DNA of 35,211 nt, taken from NCBI GenBank assembly GCA_937862595.1, contig CALMFL010000311.1, forward strand, positions 1 to 35,211. Reading direction: 5' to 3'. Below, piece by piece: positions 14,979-25,594 of the stretch. The notes below the pieces were generated by a model that worked only from the letters and a program-made list of their open reading frames with translations, was not told the origin of the DNA and did not search any database. How positions within the stretch are numbered: position 1 is the first letter of the stretch; each line of letters opens with the position of its first letter. Source of the DNA: an uncultured Fidelibacterota bacterium. GTDB lineage: Bacteria > Fidelibacterota > Fidelibacteria > Fidelibacterales > Fidelibacteraceae. A program made the translations under genes and the position numbers.

Positions 14979-17498
14979 TTAACGAATAAAAACGATCTTC
15001 TTTGTTATGGTAAGATCCTTAAGCCGTGCAGCTAAAAAATAGATCCCGTTTGGATAGACGGACAGATCTATCGTTTGGATCACTTCCTCTGCCTGTATTG
15101 CACGGATTTTTTTCCCGGCGGCATTAAAAAGAAGCAATTCATCAAAATGAACTTTTTGTTCCAGTGTGATATGCCCCTCGGTGGGATTGGGATAAATGCT
15201 GACGAGATCCCGAATATTCTCAAGATCCAGATATTCCCGCATTTCGTTGGACTCTACCCTTAGTACGGCGATATTGGGTGTCGAGAGGTCATAACCGTCA
15301 TAAACAGAATAGCGGAGGGAATCGGTCCCCGTGAAGTTTATATCGGGATAATATAGGAAAGAACCGTCTGCATTCGCCAGCACTCTTCCTTGTGCGGGTT
15401 GTTCTATGACTACCGCGCTTATTGTGCCGCCGTCCAGATCAAAATCGTTGCTCAGTAAACCGTCATCTGCCAGTATCTGCACCGGGAAGACCGGTCCGGC
15501 AAAATAAAAGGAATCGCGTACGGCAAAAGCCGGCGTATTGAACTCCGTAAGCCGTTCCTTTATAATATTATAAGATTTTTTTAGATATTCCTCCGTTACC
15601 AGTGTGGCTGCATTCCAACCTTGCCAAGCATAGCGTTCATCGCTTTGATACCAGTTTCCCCCATGTCGTATGGCGATGTGAAAGCCTTGTGTTTGAACAT
15701 ATTCGGTTTCCGGGGTGTCCCTCCAGTCATCGAGGACCAGGCGCCGGGTCGGATCAATAACGCTAAGCAGTGTCCAGGGAATGCGGATCCGTATACTGTC
15801 TTCTCCAATAATTACCGCATCCATCGTGGAAGACTGCATGTACTCATAATTTACCTTAAGATCTCCCACATACTGAATGTCATGTATACCTGTATTGTTT
15901 TTCCAACGGACTATATTCCAGGGTGCGCCGTCGGTGGCTGTGGAATGATACATTTGCGCGGGTATTGAAATATTGTGATACAGCCCATAGAGATCATAGG
16001 CTTCCGTCACATAAAGCCGGGCGGAGTGATTGGTAAGATGAAGAAGGAATTCACTGCGGAACGGCTGTACTTGTCCGTCCGGAAGCTGCGATTCACCGAC
16101 ATTCTCGCCGTAAGTATCCAGGGCGATCCATATTTCATCGGGGGAAACCAAGGGTTCGCGCAGACCGATTTCCAGATGAAAACAGCTATTGGAGGCGGCG
16201 GTCTTGATATGGCTTATTATTTGTGGCGCTGAATATTCCGCCAAATTATCATAGACAAACGGAGCATCAAAACGCACCAAACCGTAATTCTGTTCAGCTG
16301 CCATGAGATTATGCCACAAGATACGGCTTTCGGCCATAAAGTCAAGATGATCGGTGATCCATGTTCGCTTGAACCATTCATCTATCCACGAAAAATGGAT
16401 ACCTCCCGCGCAAGAGGTATTGCGTATCGTATGCAACAGACGAATAATTGTCTCTCCCTGACCCTTTTCGTCATAACCTCCATGGTTCAAACCGGAATTG
16501 GAGTAATGTGCCACCCCCCAGCTGGAAGGAACACCGTACTCTGCTATGATCAGGGGAATATTCTCATAATGCGATTTCAGATCAGTCAGATATCCCATAT
16601 AACAGTTCTTTCCATAAGCATCATCATAATCCTGATAATTCGACTGGTAACTGACAAAGCTGGGATAATAAGGATATGCATGATAACTGATAAAAAAACC
16701 GGCGGGTGCATCCTGAATTTGTATTTTTGACAGATCGAGAGTCTCGCTGTCTTCATCAACAAATATTTCTTCGGGATGGTCCATCGGGTCAAGCGTTGGC
16801 CAGCTTGACACGCTCACCGGTCGTTCGGTTTGATAGTTGTTCCTCTCATAATGCACAAGATGATCCATCATAGAAGTAAAGAACAATTCCGATGCCGTGC
16901 TGTTCTCTATGGCAAAATGGTCCCCGCTAAAAGCGGTTGGTTGAGGATGATCCTCATTGGTGGTGGCTATCTCGCCGGGATATACTTCTCTGCCGATAAT
17001 ATATCCGAGGCACCAGCGGGAAACATTTTTTGTATAACTCCCATACGCTTTCCCCACCCGGTTCGCAATATTTCGATTGCCATGCACACAATCCACATTC
17101 TCTTCGATCTCATTTTGAAATGATGGTGTAAGAAAGGTAAGGTCGTTTTCATAACCTTCAAGCTCTTCTTCAAGCCATACACCCTGAAAAAACAAAAGCG
17201 GATTTTGTGCATTAATGGTATTAAAAGAATCAAGTGCTTCATAAAAACGCGGGAAATGTAATGTATAAAGCCGAATGGTATTGAACCCGGCTTCCTTGAT
17301 CTGCCGGAACCATCGGGCGTATTGTTCCCGGGATGCCGCCATTTGACCCGGAAAGGTCCCCGGTACAGCGACACCCAGATTTGTTCCTTTGACAAAAACA
17401 GGTATATACTGACTGCCGTTCCAGGCGCTTAAAAAATCCCCTTCGGCTTTATAGGGCAATACAGCGCCATGAAGGTTCGATCCGTTACCTTGCAGCAC
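14979..17498 (-). CDS. Secreted putative TIM-barrel glycoside hydrolase with cadherin/Big-like domain and T9SS type A sorting domain
   Basis: YIPVFVKGTNLGVAVPG...GFNTIRLYTLHFPRFYEAL; NDFDLDGGTISAVVIEQPAQGRVLANADGSFLYYPDINFTGTDSLRYSVYDG; C-term VSIYPNPTEGHITLEQ...GIYFLAARLKDLTITKKIVFIR. The true start may be 17549 (see findings). Confidence 0.8.
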   Translation of the reverse strand: MLQGNGSNLHGAVLPYKAEGDFLSAWNGSQYIPVFVKGTNLGVAVPGTFPGQMAASREQYARWFRQIKEAGFNTIRLYTLHFPRFYEALDSFNTINAQNPLLFFQGVWLEEELEGYENDLTFLTPSFQNEIEENVDCVHGNRNIANRVGKAYGSYTKNVSRWCLGYIIGREVYPGEIATTNEDHPQPTAFSGDHFAIENSTASELFFTSMMDHLVHYERNNYQTERPVSVSSWPTLDPMDHPEEIFVDEDSETLDLSKIQIQDAPAGFFISYHAYPYYPSFVSYQSNYQDYDDAYGKNCYMGYLTDLKSHYENIPLIIAEYGVPSSWGVAHYSNSGLNHGGYDEKGQGETIIRLLHTIRNTSCAGGIHFSWIDEWFKRTWITDHLDFMAESRILWHNLMAAEQNYGLVRFDAPFVYDNLAEYSAPQIISHIKTAASNSCFHLEIGLREPLVSPDEIWIALDTYGENVGESQLPDGQVQPFRSEFLLHLTNHSARLYVTEAYDLYGLYHNISIPAQMYHSTATDGAPWNIVRWKNNTGIHDIQYVGDLKVNYEYMQSSTMDAVIIGEDSIRIRIPWTLLSVIDPTRRLVLDDWRDTPETEYVQTQGFHIAIRHGGNWYQSDERYAWQGWNAATLVTEEYLKKSYNIIKERLTEFNTPAFAVRDSFYFAGPVFPVQILADDGLLSNDFDLDGGTISAVVIEQPAQGRVLANADGSFLYYPDINFTGTDSLRYSVYDGYDLSTPNIAVLRVESNEMREYLDLENIRDLVSIYPNPTEGHITLEQKVHFDELLLFNAAGKKIRAIQAEEVIQTIDLSVYPNGIYFLAARLKDLTITKKIVFIR

Positions 17499-17583
17499 AT
17501 ATAAAAAAACACATGCAAATGAAATTAATTTGATTATTGCTGACCTTATTTAATTACTCCCGCTTGATATTCCAATGTGTAAT

Positions 17584-19137
17584 TCAGGTTTTAACCTGTC
17601 TTACCACATCAAGGACCGTGCCGTCCACCCATTTGATGGCGGCGACGATCTTGTCGCCGAGTTCGGGTTTCTGGGGTTTGCCGCAGATTCGTTCGGCTTC
17701 TTCCTTGAGTTCCTGAATGGTTTTCAGAGGCAGTCCCGCGTTTTTGACCTTGTCGATCAGGTCCTGCCGCCGGGGGTTGATGGCGATGCCGCGTTCGGTG
17801 ACGATCACGTCGATGAGTTCGCCCGGTCCCACGAGGGTGGTGACCTCATCCACAATAATGGGAATGCGGTTGCGGAAAAGCGGTACGGGCAGGATGGTGC
17901 ATTTGGCGAACAGGCAGTTCTGCCAGCCGCCGATGCCGTGAAGCAGATAGCCGTCCGAATGCGTGACCACGTTGCCGTTGTAGTTCACGTCCACCTCGGT
18001 GCCCCCGAGGATCATGACGTCCATCATGGTGGTGAAATTGCCTTTGGCGTGATAGTCGTAGCAATGGAAAATGGAAATATCCGGGTGTTTCGTACGGTTC
18101 TCGCGCATGGAGCGCACGGCCTCCAGGTCGAAGGTCTGTGCGTCCAGCATGTAGTCCAGACAGCCGTCTTCCAGCATTTTCGTCGAATATTGAGTTGAAC
18201 CGCCAACGGCAAAACGGGCGCGGATGCCGCGGGCTTTAAGCATTTCATGAAAGAACAATCCGATGGACAGCGAGGTGCCGCCGGCGCCCATCTGGAAGGA
18301 AAAACCGTCCTTTACCAAACCGGCCGCATCGCAGAATCTGGCGGTAAGCTCGGCGATCAGCAGGCGGTCGGGGCTTTTGGTGATCTGGGTGGTCCCGGAA
18401 ACGATGAGCTCGGGAATGCCGATCTTGTCCATCTCGACCACATAATCCACGTAATTCCCGATGATCTGCATGGGAATGGCGGGAAAGGGAACGAGGTTAT
18501 CCGTGACGACGATCACTTTTTCGGCGAACTGGTAATCCGCCAGCGCATAGCCGAGTCCGCCGCAGGCGGAAGGCCCTTCCAGTCCGTGCCCGTTCCCGAA
18601 GGCATCCGCCGTCGGCGCCGCGAGCACGGCGATATCGATCTTTACTTCACCGTCCTGCACGGCCTGATAGCGTCCTCCGTGGGAGCGCAGGACGGCCGTG
18701 CCCTTCATTTTTCCTTCGGAGGTGAAACGTCCCAGGGGTCCGTTCATGCTGCCTTCGATATGATGGACCACTCCGCTTTCGAGATGTTTGATGACCTCCT
18801 TATGGCAGGGAAAGGACGCCGAGGGGAACCAGACCAGGTCCTTGACGCCGAGTTCCGCGGCGATATCGAAGATCTGGTTGGCGACCAGGTCGCCGTCTCG
18901 CAGGTGATGGTGCGTGGAAATGACCATGCCGTCCTTCAGTCCGGCTTTGACCAGCGCCTCTTTGAGCGATGGCACGCGCTTATCGCCGTCGGGCGGATAG
19001 TCCGCAGCCGTAACGATTTTGGGTGCGTATTTTCTGCCTTCGGGGCGATGCTTGCCGATGCCTTTGTAGGGAATGACCTTCTCGCCGTTGATCTCGGTCG
19101 GCACCATGCGTCCGACTGCGTTTTTAACCATCTTCAT
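17584..19137 (-). CDS. citF: Citrate lyase alpha subunit
   Basis: 517 aa; DGMVISTHHHLRDGDLVANQIFDIAAELGVKDLVWFPSASF...HIEGSMNGPLGRFTSEGKM...IDIAVLAAPTADAFGNGHGLEGPSACGGLGYALADYQFAEKVIVVTDNLVPFP. Confidence 0.95.
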   Translation of the reverse strand: MKMVKNAVGRMVPTEINGEKVIPYKGIGKHRPEGRKYAPKIVTAADYPPDGDKRVPSLKEALVKAGLKDGMVISTHHHLRDGDLVANQIFDIAAELGVKDLVWFPSASFPCHKEVIKHLESGVVHHIEGSMNGPLGRFTSEGKMKGTAVLRSHGGRYQAVQDGEVKIDIAVLAAPTADAFGNGHGLEGPSACGGLGYALADYQFAEKVIVVTDNLVPFPAIPMQIIGNYVDYVVEMDKIGIPELIVSGTTQITKSPDRLLIAELTARFCDAAGLVKDGFSFQMGAGGTSLSIGLFFHEMLKARGIRARFAVGGSTQYSTKMLEDGCLDYMLDAQTFDLEAVRSMRENRTKHPDISIFHCYDYHAKGNFTTMMDVMILGGTEVDVNYNGNVVTHSDGYLLHGIGGWQNCLFAKCTILPVPLFRNRIPIIVDEVTTLVGPGELIDVIVTERGIAINPRRQDLIDKVKNAGLPLKTIQELKEEAERICGKPQKPELGDKIVAAIKWVDGTVLDVVRQVKT

Positions 19138-19161
19138 GTATCGTTCTCCCTTTGGGATTTT

Positions 19162-20346
19162 TCAGTTCTTGCCGGCTTTGCCCGCCAGTTCCATGACGCG
19201 GAGCGCGCGTTTGACCACCGGGGGATCGATCATTTTGGATCCGACGGCGACCACGCCCTGTCCTTTCTTTTCGGCTGCCTCGAAGGCCTCCACAATCTTC
19301 CGCGCTTTTGCGATCTCTTCTTCGGTGGGCGCAAACGCCTCATGAATGACCCGGATCTGCCGCGGATGGATACAGCCCATGCCGTCGAAGCCCAGCGCTT
19401 TGGAGGCCAGGACATTCTCGCGCAGGGCGTCCATGTCGGATACGTCGGAAAAGACCGAGTCGATCGCCTGCAGGCCGTGCGCCTTGGCGGCGTTCACCAC
19501 CTGGCAGCGCGCGAAAAAGGTCTCGCTTCCCTCGAGGGTGCGCGGCACGCCGATATCGGCGGTATAGTCTTCAAGTCCGACGGCCAGCGCGATCAGGTTT
19601 GGACTTGCGCCGGCGATCTCAAAGGCCCGCATCACGCCCAGTGCGCTTTCGATGATGGGCATGATCCAGACCTCGTTGCCGATCTGAAAGCGTTTTCGAA
19701 GCGTTTGGATACGTTCGTCCACGCTCCGGACCTGTTCCGGGCTTTCGCATTTCGGCAGCAGGATCACGTTCGCGTGCTGGGACACCACGGCGTCCAGGTC
19801 CAGCAGGCCGCGCTCGCCCTGATTGATGCGCACCATGCGCTCGGCTCCGTAGAAATCCACGGCACGCAGGGTGTTGCGGACCAGGATGCGCGCCTCGTCC
19901 TTGCGTTCCGGCGCCACCGAATCCTCAAGGTCCAGAATAATGCCGTCCCCGCTGTGAAGGCCGGCGTTGATGGCCAGCTTGGGCGTGTTTCCGGGAAGGT
20001 AAAGCCGCGAACGGCGCAGGCGGTCCCGGGCGGTCCCGTCCGCATTCTGCGGCAGCATGCCGGGAAGATAATGTTTGTCCGTCCTGACAAGCTGTTTCAC
20101 GCAGGCTTCGATCCGCGCGCAGATCACCGGATCCGTCGCCCCCGTGTCCTCGATGACGATCGCCGCATGATGAATATCATAAAAGGCCAGCACCTCTTCG
20201 GCGGTCTTTCGGATGGCGGCTCCGTAAAGAATGCCGACCTTGCTGTTCAGCGTTATGTCGATCCCCCCGCTTTTTTTCAAGGTCAGCGCGACGCGGCAGT
20301 CCGAACGGTCCGACTTCTCAAAATTTCCGGCGTAAACGGTTTTCAC
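19162..20346 (-). CDS. citE: Fused citrate lyase gamma (acyl carrier, CitD) - beta (CitE) subunit
   Basis: N-term AGNFEKSDRSDCRVALTLKKSGGIDITLNSKVGILYGAAIRKTAEEVL...AAIVIEDTGATDPVICARIEA is CitD-like; C-term SRLYLPGNTPKLAINAGLHSGDGIILDLEDSVAPERKDEAR is CitE. Confidence 0.92.
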   Translation of the reverse strand: MKTVYAGNFEKSDRSDCRVALTLKKSGGIDITLNSKVGILYGAAIRKTAEEVLAFYDIHHAAIVIEDTGATDPVICARIEACVKQLVRTDKHYLPGMLPQNADGTARDRLRRSRLYLPGNTPKLAINAGLHSGDGIILDLEDSVAPERKDEARILVRNTLRAVDFYGAERMVRINQGERGLLDLDAVVSQHANVILLPKCESPEQVRSVDERIQTLRKRFQIGNEVWIMPIIESALGVMRAFEIAGASPNLIALAVGLEDYTADIGVPRTLEGSETFFARCQVVNAAKAHGLQAIDSVFSDVSDMDALRENVLASKALGFDGMGCIHPRQIRVIHEAFAPTEEEIAKARKIVEAFEAAEKKGQGVVAVGSKMIDPPVVKRALRVMELAGKAGKN

Positions 20347-20436
20347 CCTGAGCTCCTTCGTGATTATTTTAATAAAAGCTTCCCGCGTAGATTACGAAAT
20401 AATTGAATTAATGGGTATTGTTTTTTTGTGAGGATG

Positions 20437-20637
20437 CGGCGACGGGATAAGCTTTGACAGGATAACAAGATTACGCGGATGGGGTATGGACGAAATGACA
20501 GGATATGCTTTGACAGGATAACGGGATGGTCCGGATGGTGTTTAGACGAGATGACGGGATAGCTTCGACTTAAGTTCAGACAGGATCACAGGATGACGTG
20601 AATGGTGTTGAAACGAAATGAACCGGATGGCTTAGGG
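20437..20637. repeat. Imperfect tandem repeat of about 56-66 bp with core GACAGGATAACAGGAT...CCGGATGG
   Basis: Core starts near 20456, 20512 and 20578 with recurring gacgaaatgac(a/g)ggata...gctt spacers. Confidence 0.8.
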
Positions 20638-20673
20638 AGATAGTGTTTCCCCGAAGTATTTTTTTTTGGATTT

Positions 20674-21312
20674 TCAGGAGTTTGGGGTCTGAGCGATTTT
20701 TGAAAGGATCTTTTTTACGGCGTCGGGATCGGTTGTTTTGCCAAGCACCGACGATACCGAGCACACGCTCTTGTCCTGAATGCCGCAGGGAACGATCCCC
20801 TCGAAGTAGGACAGGTCGGTGGACACGTTCAGGGCGAAGCCGTGGTAGGACACACCTTCTTTTATCCGCATGCCGATCGCGCAGATCTTGGCGTCGCCGA
20901 CCCACACACCGGGATAGTCGGGATGCACGTAGGAGGCGATCCCGAAGGCGTTCAGTACCTGCATGATCAGGTCTTCGACCCATGCAACAAGGCGCAGGGG
21001 CGTCAGTCCGCGGCTTGCGAGCTTGATGATGGGATAGCCGACCAGCTGCCCCGGACCGTGATAGGTCACGTCGCCCCCGCGGTCCGTCTGCCGCACGTCC
21101 ACCCCGCGTTCGCGCCGCCGGCTCTCGTCCCATACGATGTTACCGCCGTCCGCATGGCGGCCGAGGGTATAGACCGGGGGGTGCTCCAGCAGAATGAGCG
21201 TGTCGGGGATCTCGTCCCGGACGCGTTTTGCATGGAGGTCGCGCTGCAGCTCAAGGGCCGCCGTGTAGTCCACCCGGCCCGGCTCGAGGATGTTCAGGTC
21301 GTTTTTTATCAT
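20674..21312 (-). CDS. lipB: Octanoyl-[acyl-carrier-protein]:protein octanoyltransferase
   Basis: LEHPPVYTLGRHADGGNI...RGGDVTYHGPGQLVGYPIIKL...KICAIGMRIKEGVSYHGFALNV...GIVPCGI. Confidence 0.96.
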   Translation of the reverse strand: MIKNDLNILEPGRVDYTAALELQRDLHAKRVRDEIPDTLILLEHPPVYTLGRHADGGNIVWDESRRRERGVDVRQTDRGGDVTYHGPGQLVGYPIIKLASRGLTPLRLVAWVEDLIMQVLNAFGIASYVHPDYPGVWVGDAKICAIGMRIKEGVSYHGFALNVSTDLSYFEGIVPCGIQDKSVCSVSSVLGKTTDPDAVKKILSKIAQTPNS

Positions 21313-21354
21313 GGGTAAAAGATAGGATTTTTTGGGGTGATGTGCATGGTTTTA

Positions 21355-21466
21355 TTTGACGGGATGCCGGAAGAAGTTTAGACAGGATAACAGGATATTT
21401 GGGATGGCTTTGGGACAGGATGATCCGGATGGCGGTGAAGGGGGTTGACAGGATAACCCTCGTGCG
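21355..21466. repeat. Second cluster of the GACAGGATAACAGGAT repeat family
   Basis: gacgggatgccgg...gacaggataacaggatatttgggatgg...gacaggatgatccggatgg...gacaggataacc. Confidence 0.75.
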
Positions 21467-21604
21467 TCCCGGGGGGGCCGGGGAGGGCGGGACCGGCGTT
21501 TGGCAAACATAACTGTTGTGAATCATGCGCAATCGTTATATTTTTTACTTCGTGGAATAACAAAGGCTATTCCCCGGTCCTTATGGACGGACAGCAGGAT
21601 ACAC

Positions 21605-24600
21605 ATGGACAATACGAACATCACGATCCTGATCGTGGACGACACCGCGGCTAACCTTCAGGTGCTTACCTCGATCGTGACCACGCAGGGATACAATATA
21701 CTGCTCGCGCAGTCCGGCGAGGAAGCCATCCGCGTGGCGAACGAATACCATCCCGACATTATCCTGCTGGATATCATGATGTCCCGCATGGACGGCTTCG
21801 AGGTCTGCACCAAACTCAAGAACAACCCGATGACCCAGCAGATCCCCGTGATCTTTGTGACCGCGCGCACCGATGTGGAAGCCGTGGAAAAGGGTTTTGA
21901 TGTCGGGGGCGACGATTACGTCTCCAAGCCGTTCAATGACCGGGTCCTCCTGGCGCGCTTAAAGACCCATATCGAACGTTATCAGCTGCAGCGGGACATG
22001 ATCCGCGAACATGCGCTGATGACCTCGGTCCTGGAAGATTCGCCCATCATGTTCTGCCGCTTCAACGGCAGGAAGCAGATCGAGTACACAAACCAGGCCT
22101 TCCAGCACTGGTTCCGCGGGGATTTCTACAATTTTATCGGCGAAAACCTGCTGGAGCATTTTCCCGACAGGGCGGACATTGACTTTATCCGCTACCTGGA
22201 CCGCATCACTCCGGAGAACCCGAGCGATACGCAGGTTTTCTCTCATGCGGAACCCGGCGGAGAGAACCGCTTCATTCAGTGGACCTACCGCGGTATTTTC
22301 GGCGAAGATCAGCAGGCGGTCGCGTATCAGTGTTTCGGAAAGGACGTGACCGAACAGCAGATCATGATCCAGAAGCTGAACGAGCGGAACACCCTGCTGG
22401 AGCACTCCCAGGCGGTCGGCAAAATGCTGAACTGGGACATGGATCCGGCGACCGGCATGATCACCTTTGAGGGCGAACTCTCCCAAATCATTAAAAACTC
22501 CAACGAAAAGCTTGACCTCGTTGAACTGATGCAATACATGCATCCGGACGACCGCGACAGGCTGAAAAAAGAACTTGAGATCTATGCCGCGGGAAAAACG
22601 CCCGTGTCGACTTTTTTCCGTGTTATTGTAAGCGGCATCACCTATTCCCTGCGTGTCCACGGCTTCTACGAACACGACAAAAAAGGCAAGATCATCGCTT
22701 ACCGCGGTATCTTTCAGGATGTCTCCGAACTCATCGGCTACAAGGAACAGAGCGAGCATCTGAAGCGCGAACAGATATCAATCTATGAGGCGCTGGGCGA
22801 GGGCATTGTCATGATGGATCTGAAAGGCAACATTATTCAGGCCAACGATGCCGCTGCGCGCATGGCGGGATTTGAGACGGCCGCCGAGATCATCGGCAAA
22901 AAATGTTATAAGGTCTTTCACAGTTCCGATGAGGAATGTGTCCCCTGCACCTCCCGGGAAGCGATCCGCGAAGGCAAGCGCGTACAGACCGAAAAGCCGC
23001 ACGGAAAAGACCGCATCTGGAGCGTTTCCTCAACGCCCATTTTTAACAGCGAAGGCGAGATCATCAGCGTGATCGAACTGCTTTCCGACACGACCGAACT
23101 GCATCAGCGCCAGCGTGAACTCATCCTGAACCGCGAACGGCTGAACACCGCGTTCGACGCCGCCATGATCGGGACCTTTACGATCCACCTCCCGGCAAAG
23201 ACCTGGATCCCGGACGTCCAGCTGATGCACCTCTACGGCATCAAGGGAGGCGCAACCACCCTTAGCCTGGGGCAATGGTACGAACTGGTCCACCCTGACG
23301 ACCTGCCGAAACTGATGAAGGCCGTTGACGGCAGTTTCCGCCAGAAAGCGAACTCCACCAAATTTGAATTCCGCCTGAACACGCCGGAGGGTACGGCGCG
23401 ATGGTTCCGCTGTACGATGCAGGTCATTGAGCGCGACGATCAAAACCAGCCTAAAATGATCATCGGCGTCAGCATTGACATCACCAAAGAACGCTCCATG
23501 CTCGACACCATCAAGCTTCAGGAAGAAACCCTGGCGCAATCCCGCAAACTGAAAGCCATGGGACAGCTCACCGGCGGCATCGCGCATGACTTCAACAACA
23601 TGCTGGCGACCATTCTCGGCTTTGCCGAACTGCTGACCGAAGAGCTCAAGGATGACGAAGAGCTCAGCTATTACTGCAAGAACATTACCGATACCTGCGA
23701 GCGGGCGGCGACCCTCACCGATCAGCTGCTGACCTTCTCGCGCAAACAGCGCAAACAGACGACGGCGATCGACATCCACGAAATGATCCTTGGCTCCATG
23801 GACCTGCTGCGCCACGCCCTGCACAAGAACATTACCGTCAAACATTTTCTGAAGGCGAAGGAACATTATATCATGGGCGAGTTCGCCCAGCTTCAGAATA
23901 TTTTGCTGAACATGGGCTTCAACGCCCGCGACGCTATGCCCGACGGCGGGGTGTTCGAGCTTCGCACGGAAAACATCGCCGTTTATGAAGAGGACGTTCC
24001 CCTGTTCCCCGTCGACATCGAACCCGGCAATTACATCGCCCTGCATGTCAGCGACACCGGCATCGGCATGGAAAAAGAGGTGCTCTCCAAGATATTCGAG
24101 CCCTTCTTCACCACCAAAGACGCGGGAAAGGGCACCGGACTGGGACTTTCGTCCGTCTACGGGACCATTAACGCCCACAACGGAAGCATCTACGCCGAAA
24201 GCACACCCGGAGAGGGAACGGTGTTCCATATTTATTTCCCGGTATCCGCCCTCAAGCCCAAAGAGGTCAGGACCGAGAACAGGACCCGGACACACCGGGC
24301 GGTCAGCGGCAGCACCATCCTGATCATCGACGACGAGGAAGCCATCCGGAGAATGCTCGCAAAATCTCTTGAGTATATGGGATATGATGTCCTGGAAGCC
24401 GGCCGCGGCCAGGACGGGGTTGCGATCTTCCGGGAGAACCGGGACAAGATCGTGGCCGTCATTCTGGATGTGATCATGCCCGAAATGGACGGCGTGCAGA
24501 TATACAAGGAGCTGATCCGGATCGACCCGGAGGTGGCCGTCCTGATCTCCTCGGGATTTGCCAACAACGAACAGACCACCGCCCTCAAAGAGCTCGGCGT

Positions 24601-24670
24601 CAAAGGCTATCTGAAAAAACCTTACCGTCAGTCCGATCTCATCAGGGCCATAGAGAACATTCTGAACTAA
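21605..24670 (+). CDS. Hybrid sensor histidine kinase REC-PAS(x4)-HisKA-HATPase-REC
   Basis: N-terminal REC ([14 protein letters not shown]...[14 protein letters not shown]); H box [26 protein letters not shown]; ATPase [34 protein letters not shown]-terminal REC ([14 protein letters not shown]...[12 protein letters not shown]). Start at ATG 21605. Confidence 0.93.
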   Translation: MDNTNITILIVDDTAANLQVLTSIVTTQGYNILLAQSGEEAIRVANEYHPDIILLDIMMSRMDGFEVCTKLKNNPMTQQIPVIFVTARTDVEAVEKGFDVGGDDYVSKPFNDRVLLARLKTHIERYQLQRDMIREHALMTSVLEDSPIMFCRFNGRKQIEYTNQAFQHWFRGDFYNFIGENLLEHFPDRADIDFIRYLDRITPENPSDTQVFSHAEPGGENRFIQWTYRGIFGEDQQAVAYQCFGKDVTEQQIMIQKLNERNTLLEHSQAVGKMLNWDMDPATGMITFEGELSQIIKNSNEKLDLVELMQYMHPDDRDRLKKELEIYAAGKTPVSTFFRVIVSGITYSLRVHGFYEHDKKGKIIAYRGIFQDVSELIGYKEQSEHLKREQISIYEALGEGIVMMDLKGNIIQANDAAARMAGFETAAEIIGKKCYKVFHSSDEECVPCTSREAIREGKRVQTEKPHGKDRIWSVSSTPIFNSEGEIISVIELLSDTTELHQRQRELILNRERLNTAFDAAMIGTFTIHLPAKTWIPDVQLMHLYGIKGGATTLSLGQWYELVHPDDLPKLMKAVDGSFRQKANSTKFEFRLNTPEGTARWFRCTMQVIERDDQNQPKMIIGVSIDITKERSMLDTIKLQEETLAQSRKLKAMGQLTGGIAHDFNNMLATILGFAELLTEELKDDEELSYYCKNITDTCERAATLTDQLLTFSRKQRKQTTAIDIHEMILGSMDLLRHALHKNITVKHFLKAKEHYIMGEFAQLQNILLNMGFNARDAMPDGGVFELRTENIAVYEEDVPLFPVDIEPGNYIALHVSDTGIGMEKEVLSKIFEPFFTTKDAGKGTGLGLSSVYGTINAHNGSIYAESTPGEGTVFHIYFPVSALKPKEVRTENRTRTHRAVSGSTILIIDDEEAIRRMLAKSLEYMGYDVLEAGRGQDGVAIFRENRDKIVAVILDVIMPEMDGVQIYKELIRIDPEVAVLISSGFANNEQTTALKELGVKGYLKKPYRQSDLIRAIENILN

Positions 24671-24672
24671 AA

Positions 24673-25572
24673 ATGAACGATCCTGTGAAAAAAAACGATT
24701 CCGCCAAGATCGCGCTGAGCGAAGGCCGTTTGTCCCTCATCGGGAATATCCTTCTCTTTGGAATAAAACTCTGGGCGGGGATCCTGTCGGCCTCATCCGC
24801 GATGATCGCCGATGCATGGCATACCCTGTCCGACTCCCTTTCTTCCCTGGTCATTATCGTCGCCGTCCGGATCGCGGGACGAAAACCCGATCGCGAGCAC
24901 CCCTTCGGGCACGGACGGGCGGAGCTGATCGCTTCCCTGATCGTGGGAATGCTGCTGGTCATGATCGCCTTCGATTTCGTTCTGGAAGGCATCGACCGCC
25001 TCTCAAATCATCTTCAGGCGGCCTACGGGACCGTGGCGATCGTCGTGACGGCGCTGTCGGTCGTCGTCAAGGAACTGATGGCTCAGTACGCTTTCCGCTG
25101 CCACCGCTTAACCGGCTTCCTCTCCTTGAAGGCGGACGCCTGGCATCATCGCAGCGACGCCATTTCCTCCCTGGTCATCCTGGCGGGCATTCTGTTCGGG
25201 CGTTATGTTTGGTGGATCGACGGCGTCCTGACCCTGATCGTCGCGGTCATGATCGGATGGACCGCCATACAGATCATGATTGACGGGGTCAAGCCCCTTT
25301 TAGGCGAATCGCCGGACAAGGCAATACTCGAATATCTTTCGGCGACCTGTGACGGACTGATGGACATGCCCTGCCATGTGCATCACGTTCACATTCATCG
25401 CTACGGCCGGCATGTCGAACTTACCTTCCATCTTCAGCTGCCGCCGGAACTTTCCCTGCGTGAAGCGCACGACCGCATCACGCTGATCGAGAACAAGATC
25501 CGGGAAGACCGGCAGATCGAGGCGACGATCCATGCCGAGCCTGTCGGAGACAGAGTTTCATCCCTGACCTAA
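24673..25572 (+). CDS. Cation diffusion facilitator family transporter
   Basis: SASSAMIADAWHTLSDSLSSLVIIVAVRIAGRKPDREHPFGHGRAE...LKADAWHHRSDAISSLVILAG. Confidence 0.95.
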   Translation: MNDPVKKNDSAKIALSEGRLSLIGNILLFGIKLWAGILSASSAMIADAWHTLSDSLSSLVIIVAVRIAGRKPDREHPFGHGRAELIASLIVGMLLVMIAFDFVLEGIDRLSNHLQAAYGTVAIVVTALSVVVKELMAQYAFRCHRLTGFLSLKADAWHHRSDAISSLVILAGILFGRYVWWIDGVLTLIVAVMIGWTAIQIMIDGVKPLLGESPDKAILEYLSATCDGLMDMPCHVHHVHIHRYGRHVELTFHLQLPPELSLREAHDRITLIENKIREDRQIEATIHAEPVGDRVSSLT

Positions 25573-25594
25573 TTACCCGAAACGGGAGGTGATC

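Noticed and set aside
18247-20406. 719-aa + strand ORF
   Set aside because: Fully antisense to citF and the citDE fusion, spanning both genes; composition (runs of H, D, G, R) is typical of an open antisense frame in GC-rich DNA and no domain is recognisable.
23030-24295. 421-aa - strand ORF
   Set aside because: Antisense to the kinase core of the hybrid histidine kinase; shadow ORF.
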